64,000 nt of DNA from Vitis vinifera (lineage: Eukaryota; Streptophyta; Magnoliopsida; Vitales; Vitaceae), in the NCBI RefSeq assembly GCF_030704535.1, contig NC_081818.1, positions 1,625,001 through 1,689,000 on the forward strand, read 5' to 3'. The translations under genes and the position numbers were made by a program. Positions 58,121 through 64,000 of this stretch are shown piece after piece. How positions within the stretch are numbered: the first letter of the stretch is position 1; the number at the start of each line of letters is the position of its first letter. The notes beneath the pieces are model-generated. The model was given only the letters and a program-made list of their open reading frames with translations. It had not been told where the DNA came from and made no database searches.

Positions 58121-59600
58121 GAAGCATAATAATTTAAATTTAATAACTCCAAACTTTTAAAATTTACTTAAACATTTTTTTAATTCCTCATATTTTTAAA
58201 CAATTTCTAAAAATCATTGTCTTTTTAAAGACAAGTTTCAAGAGTTTTTATAAATATGTAAAATTTACTATCAACCATTATTATTTGTGTGATTTGGATA
58301 CACTTCCTCTTTTATGTTTTTAAAATGAAAAATAGTAATTTTTATATAAAATACGAAATTTTACTATCTTAAATTTTAAAATTCTTAAAATGATTTTTAA
58401 AAACACTAACTTTTTGTATAAGATGTTCTAAGTTTATATATATATATATATCCAAATCCATGCTTAGTTGAGAACATGGTAAATACAATTAAATCATGAC
58501 TTTCTAATGTATCAAAGGAAGCATAAAAAATGCTTTGATCAACATCTTTAATCTCTAGTACTATTTTTGTAAATATGTAAATAAGCTTTAATTGACATCT
58601 TAACCGTTTGCCTTTAATGCAAATAATTTGAATAAGAAATAGTCTCTCTTTTTAAAAAAATAAATACATAAACTTAAAAAATGGTAATAATATATTACCT
58701 ACTGCTCTACCCTAATACCTTTCACTACTTTCTCTTTGTTGAACAATTAAAACACAATTAAATATCTTGTTAAAGTTTCAAACACAAGAATTTCATCAAA
58801 TTTATTATAAACATCAATCTCAATCTAATGACCTTTCTCTTTTAATTTTTAATTTTGGAAGGATTTACCACCCTCACTCTCATCTTTCAACAACTATGTT
58901 ATGTTGTAACCATAAATATAAGAAAACAAATTAGAAAGAGTATTTGAATATTGTAGAAAGAAATATTGCTCGATTCCACCCATAATTGAGGCAATTTTAT
59001 TATAAATAAATTATATTTGTAATTTCAAAATAGTATAAATGTAAATTTCTTTTAACCAAAAGCAATTACATTTTGCTCTATGTTAAAATAACATAATGCA
59101 ATTCAATAATAATATCTGATAATTTTATTTCATGATATCCAATAATGTCATGTCAAATTTTAATTAATCTTAATTTTGATAATAATAAAATAACGTTTTG
59201 ATGTAATAGCTATATCTTACTAGGTGAGAAGATCTCCTTAAAAGAAGATATATGAAGTAAAAGATAAATTCAAGAAGATCCTTAAGATATTTTACAATGA
59301 TGTAGTTAAAGCAACAAAAGATTTATTAGTAATTTTTTAATTGGTTTTTTAATTTTATAATTTGAATGAAAACCAGATAAAAAACCTATCTAGTCTAGGA
59401 AACTAGCTTGAACTTTAAAAATTTTAAATCTCGGTTAAGAATTTATTGGACGATAAAAAAAGTTTTAACATTAGAAAATGCATAATTTTGGAAAATATCA
59501 TGAATGACTAGATGGTCATCCATTTTTCGTGTTAACATCCAGGTAATCATTCACTTACTCTAGGATAATTTTAGTTAGAAACAATGTAGATATCATGCGA
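58121..59600. other. Intergenic AT-rich DNA with a partial third copy
   Basis: 58530-58640 repeats GATCAACATCTTTAATCTCT and TTTGTAAATATGTAAATAAGC from copy A (57903-57950). No gene recognised. Confidence 0.45.
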
Positions 59601-60157
59601 TTGTCTACATGACAATATCCTAAAATAAAATTTTATTAGCTTCCTCCAACCAATTATAAGATTATAAGAGTTAGATAATTACAAGGGCTAGTTTTCAATT
59701 ATATTTATATTGTAACATCATGCCAAATTATTTCTTTTAAAAAAATCATCAACTCATGACTTTGAAATTCATGCATTTTATGTTTTTTTTTTTGTTAGTT
59801 TTAGCATGAATTTGTGACTTTAAAATGTATCTTCATACATTTTATGTTGAAATTTTTACATTAATTTCAGGATTAACTTGTAATAAAAATATAAATTCAA
59901 ACTACTTCTAGCTTATGTGTGATATCGATCTAGAGATACCATCTTGACTAAAATTTGATTAAATTAGAAAAAATCAACAATTTAGTAGCTCAAATAAAAT
60001 ACTATAAAAAAAATATTTTAAAGGAAAGTTAGATACTCTTTATCATTTTTCTTTAATTTTACTTATTTTCATAAAAAAATATTAAAAACATAAAATAAAA
60101 AAATAAAAAAGCTTTTATCAAGCTTTTTAACCTTTTGTAAATATGTAAAAGAGCAAA

Positions 60158-60790
60158 ATATCACAGACTTAGTCTTTTATTAAGTTCGTGATACACTTAG
60201 ACAAGTCAAGATCCTTGATTTTGCTAAGTCAGTCTTACTCACAATACTTAGTTTGCTAGGCTAAGACGCTCACGACTTGAAAACTTTAGAAGACGTAGTA
60301 GATAACACTTAAAGAAAAAGAAGTTTTATTGCTCAAAGAAGCTTTATAAGTGTTTTGGAACTCACTTGCTTGGTTGGTTAGGTTCTTAGGTGGTGCATTG
60401 ACTAAATGAGGGTTTTGTCTATTTATAGACACCAATAGAACTCTCTGGAACCTTGGAAGGTTCCTTACAATTTAAGAATAATCTAGAAGCTCCTACACTA
60501 GTCTATGAACAAGGGTATATACAAGATGACTTTGGAAGATTTTGGAACACCCCACGCTATTCCAATGCTCTCCTAGCCAAATGTAGAGATGTGTGGACAT
60601 CTCTAACCCTCTCTAAAAGTTTCCATGTTTTTCCATTTTGTAGTTAAGTGTAGATGTCTCCAAAAGTCTTTAGAAGCTTCTCACCTCCTATGTAAACCAT
60701 AGGGTAGGTCATTTAAAACATCTTATGACAAAAAGTTTTCTTAAGAATTTAAAAAGTGTATCAAAGCCTTCAAAAATTTGAAAATGAAAC
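60158..60790 (-). mobile_element. LTR-like fragment, fossil
   Basis: Lower-AT block inserted in duplication copy B. On the minus strand it has a TATA-type CTATAAATAG (about 60418-60427) and, about 95 bp later, an AATAAAAC polyadenylation-like signal (60323-60330), the R-U5 layout of an LTR. No coding region or target duplication was found, so a solo LTR or a piece of one is the most that can be said. Confidence 0.4.
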
Positions 60791-60799
60791 CTTTAAGTA

Positions 60800-61330
60800 C
60801 TTCAATTTCTTTATATACCATGTTTGAATACTCCAATTATTTATCCATTTTTAATTTTAATAATAATTAATATCCTCCTATATCTCAAATATTCAACTTT
60901 ATATTTTTAATGAAGTCAAAATAACCACACCTCAATTTCAAATAGCAGAATATGTTGATATTATATTGCAAGTTCATACCAAAATGGTTGCTTTAATTTT
61001 CACATAAAATGCCAGGGGTGACAAGACCAAAAAGTTTCAGATATTTAATTGTTTTTATGTGGTTGAAAACCTTTAATTAGGTTTTAAAGATATAGTAAAT
61101 ATTGATCATTTTTTTTTAAACGTTATACAATATTGCCACGTATAAAAATGTTGGAATTTATTATTATGTAATAACATGTAATAAAATTGAATCAACTAAG
61201 GCATCTTGGATTTGATGGTTTGGCTTAGGTGAGCTTAGGGCTCGACTTGGTTGAGAATTTAATTCCAAGCCTAGTCCTAGGCCTTGCTAGAGTTCCAAGC
61301 TAGGTTTTGATGCTAACTTACTTTTGGGTT
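60800..61330. other. Intergenic, no gene
   Basis: AT-rich then a patch with GGCTTAGGTGAGCTTAGGGC and CCAAGCCTAGTCCTAGGCC, short self-complementary phrases. Not classified. Confidence 0.3.
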
Positions 61331-61742
61331 GAGTATTTAACAATTTATTACTATTTTGGTTTTATTTTTCATTTTTGAAAATAAAAACTATGTTTCTTTG
61401 TTAATTGTTTTCAATAATAGTTTTATATTTTTTATAACAAAAAAACTAGAAAACACGTTTTGATAACTAAAAATATGGTGTTTTTAGATAACATCTTTTA
61501 ATTGTTTTTATTTATTTTTTAATAGTTATTTTAAAAAATAATTATACAAATATATATAATAATTAAAAATAAAATTATTTATATAAAAAATATTTTTAAA
61601 ACATATTTAAAAATATTAAAAACATTTAAAGTTCCCAAACAGATTTCTATTCCACAAAACATTAAAATACAATTTTCAAAAATTGTTTTTAAAAACTATT
61701 TTTCAAAACTGTTTTAAAAAACAGTTATCGAACAAGGTCTTA
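61330..61742. repeat. MITE-like AT-rich element, family A
   Basis: Right arm AAAAACAGTTATCGAACAAGGTCT is the best-preserved terminal sequence of the family in the window (only its first 20 bases, AAAAACAGTTATCGAACAAG, are compared here). Core GTTTTTAGATAACATCTTTT and AATTATACAAATATATATAA match 49.4 and 55.8 kb. Confidence 0.55.
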
Positions 61743-62221
61743 GTATCTTAAAACTGAAAAACATTCTTTCTAAGAAAAGAATGGAGCTTTAGTCAAGAAT
61801 AATTCAAATAAAAGATTAAAGCACAACGTGTAACTATTAAAATTTTAAAACCATTTTTTCAATCTTCTCTTCATTGCTTAGTCACAATCTTTCAAATGTT
61901 TTTTTAAATCAAGTATATTTTAATTTTAAATAGAGGTCATTCTACTTCAGAAAGCATTCTATCTCCAATTTCTTAATTAAAAATTAATTTCAAGATTAAT
62001 AATAGATGCATCCATTTAAAATTTTGAAAATGATTCATTTCCATAAATGTTATATATGTTTTTTATTTATATCATAAAGAAGTAAAAGTTATTAAACATT
62101 AACAAAAGTATATCCTCTTCCAACATACGTAAAAATATTTGATTTTTTTTATAGGGGAGTTCTTAATAGTCATTTTTTTAAAAAAAATTATAAATATATC
62201 AAATTGAAATAAATATATAAT

Positions 62222-64000
62222 TATGGACCCCGCATTTCGGCTCATCCGTTTCCCACTCGATGGCGAGCTTGATTTTGATTTTGAAAAATTATTTTATTGA
62301 TTAAGAAAAATGACTTGGAGTCGCCACTTATTTTTGTTTTATTTTAAAAGGGTAAACAAAATAAGAAAGAAAAAACTCTAAATGTGACTCCTTATTTTGG
62401 AAAAGGTGATCTACGAAAAATCGGATCGGATTCGGGGGTCCGGTTACTTATCGGGAAGGTATGACAAAAACCGTAGCACTCCTCTAAGTCCCTAAGTCGA
62501 GTCTTTACTAATAAAATTGAAGCAATCGTGGCAATAGATGAGTAAATCAATGAATACCCAGAATAAATCATGCACATGTGAGAATTGAGACATGCATAGA
62601 CAACGATTAGAGGGAAAATGGGTACATACCTGTGCAACGAGCCACCATGCGCTATCAATAGAGAGGGTTAGTGCACAATTTAGGAATAATCTCATGCATG
62701 TTAGAGAGTAGGATAAATAAATCATGTATGATAATCAAATCAAACAATCAAACAATCAATCAATCATAAAGTCACCCATGTTGGGCCCCCACCAAAGTCC
62801 ATTTATTTTGCATGACTTAATGTCACAGATTCCATTATTCTGGAATTATGAAAAATTTATTCATGCTTATTGATATCAAGAGGAGTAGAAGATCGTTTGA
62901 AAACTAGAGCGGAATTAAATCTATTTGAGAGAAAATTGGATTTTTGAAATTTATTTGAAAAATGGGGATCTCAAGGATTACTAAGAAAATTGGAGTTTTA
63001 GAGTTTATTTGAAGATCATATTTTTAGAGATTAAATGCGAGAGTGAGAATTTTAGAAATTAAATTTGAATGATATTGGAATTTTGAAAATGATTTGAGAG
63101 TTCAAGATTTTAAATGAATAGATAAGTGGATGAGTGAATAAGTAAATTAATGGAATAATAACGATGGTGAAATAATAAAGATTAAGTAAATAATTGCGAA
63201 AGATGGAATTTTAGAAATTGGAGATTTGAATTTAGAGATTGAAAAGTTAAGAATTTATTTAGAGATGAGATCTTTGGTATATGAATAACTGAATAAATAA
63301 ATGGATGGGATAACATTAAATAGCGGTATATGAATGGTGGAGCTTTTGAGTTTGGAAATTAGATTTGGAAGTCGGGTTCTAAAGAATTAAACTTTTAACG
63401 ATTAGAATAAATAAATAAATATGGAATAATAATGCTAATTAACGGAAATAATATTTTAAATGAATAGAAAATGAGTAGTGAAATTTTTGAGATTGAAAAT
63501 TAAATTAGGACATTGGATTTTTGAAGAATTGGACCTTAAATAAATAAATAAATGTGGGATAATAATTCTAATTAACGAAAATAACATTTAGACGAATAGT
63601 GAAATTTTTAGGATTGAACATTAAATTAGGACATGGGATTTTTGAAGGATTGGACTTTAAATAAATAAATATGGGATAATAATTCTAATTAACGAAAAAT
63701 AACATTTAGACGAATAGTGGAATTTTTAGGATTGAACATTAAATTAAGACGTTGGATTTTTTAAGGATTGGACTTTAAATGAATAAATGAATATGGGATA
63801 ATAATTCTAATTGACGAAAATAACATTTAGATGAATAGTGGAATTTTTAGGATTGAACATTAAATTAAGACGTTGGATTTTTTAAGGATTGAACTTTAAA
63901 TGAATAAATGAATATGAGATAATAATTCTAATTGACGAAAATAACATTTATACGAATAATTGAATTTTTAGGATTGAAAATTAAATTAGGACATGAGATT
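62222..64000. mobile_element. Ty3/gypsy-like LTR or 5' region, fossil, open at the window end
   Basis: The text GACTTGGAGTCGCCACTTAT at 62310, followed by AAGGGTAAACAAAATAAG, GGATTCGGGGGTCCGG and TTATCGGGAAGGTATGAC, is a signature I remember from untranslated or LTR regions of plant gypsy (Tat/Ogre-like) elements. No gag or pol is inside the window. From about 62,900 the sequence turns into a tandem array. The family and the left end are inferences. Confidence 0.5.
63290..64000. repeat. Tandem array, about 120-bp unit, at least 5 copies
   Basis: The anchor AATAAT(T/G)CTAATT begins at 63428, 63561, 63678, 63800 and 63921, so periods are 133, 117, 122 and 121 bp. Each unit has GAATTTTTAGGATTGAACAT and TGGATTTTT-AAGGATTGGAC. 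Similarity rises to the right and weaker versions extend left to about 62,900. The array runs off the window. Confidence 0.92.

Larger units (their letters stand above)
59600..62000 (+). repeat. Diverged interspersed duplication, copy B (interrupted)
   Basis: 59620-60150 matches the first part of copy A and 61800-61950 its last part. The 1.6 kb between (about 60,155-61,745) has no counterpart in copy A and contains an LTR-like fragment and a family A MITE, so copy B was interrupted by insertions. Confidence 0.7.

Noticed and set aside
62392-62725. Two overlapping minus-strand frames of 77 and 88 codons
   Set aside because: They lie in a gypsy-like untranslated region and show no domain.

Overview
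The window is nuclear DNA of a dicot plant. Genes carry GT-AG introns, intergenic DNA is very AT-rich and full of MITE-like repeats, and LTR-retrotransposon and SINE fossils are present. Gene content and repeat style look like grapevine (Vitis), but that is an inference from memory of the families, not a database match. I see no operon, phage or CRISPR content.

Layout. 1-9,700 is repeat-dominated: MITE-like AT-rich DNA, one Ty1/copia element with both LTRs and a 5-bp target duplication (1,348-6,147), a GC-rich 22-bp tandem repeat (about 7,412-7,521) and a promoter-like island near 8.2-8.9 kb. From 10.4 to 35.8 kb lie five intron-containing genes, all on the minus strand: a small RS/KR-rich nuclear protein (5 exons, 156 aa), two tandem pectin methylesterases (589 and 571 aa, one intron each at the same place and phase), an F-box/LRR protein closely resembling Arabidopsis FBL3 (7 exons, 643 aa), and a DUF1399/GRDP-like protein (8 exons, 771 aa). 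After AT-rich repeats, 41.9-53.8 kb holds three tandem minus-strand F-box PP2-B (phloem protein 2-like lectin) genes of 277, 288 and 285 aa with identical exon structure. 54-64 kb is gene-poor: MITEs, long AT runs, a diverged interspersed duplication, an LTR-like fragment, and a gypsy-like region that runs off the right end in a roughly 120-bp tandem array.

The genes do not form one pathway. The two PMEs act on cell-wall pectin. FBL3-like and the PP2-B proteins all carry F-boxes and so probably serve as SCF ubiquitin-ligase substrate adaptors, the PP2-B ones with a carbohydrate-binding-type domain.

I did not find a clearly new biological system. The most useful second looks are: a mosaic similarity pattern between PP2-B copies 2 and 3 that suggests gene conversion over the last part of exon 3 and the 3' flank; a PME with a triple sequon-bearing 16-residue repeat, a weakened processing site and a stop-free 78-nt intron; a duplicated splice donor inside the FBL3-like gene; a SINE with target duplications; and an orphan ribosomal-protein-style promoter followed by a candidate C/D-box snoRNA. 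Exon boundaries were worked out by hand from splice signals, reading frame and recalled family alignments; every one of the eight gene models closes in frame.
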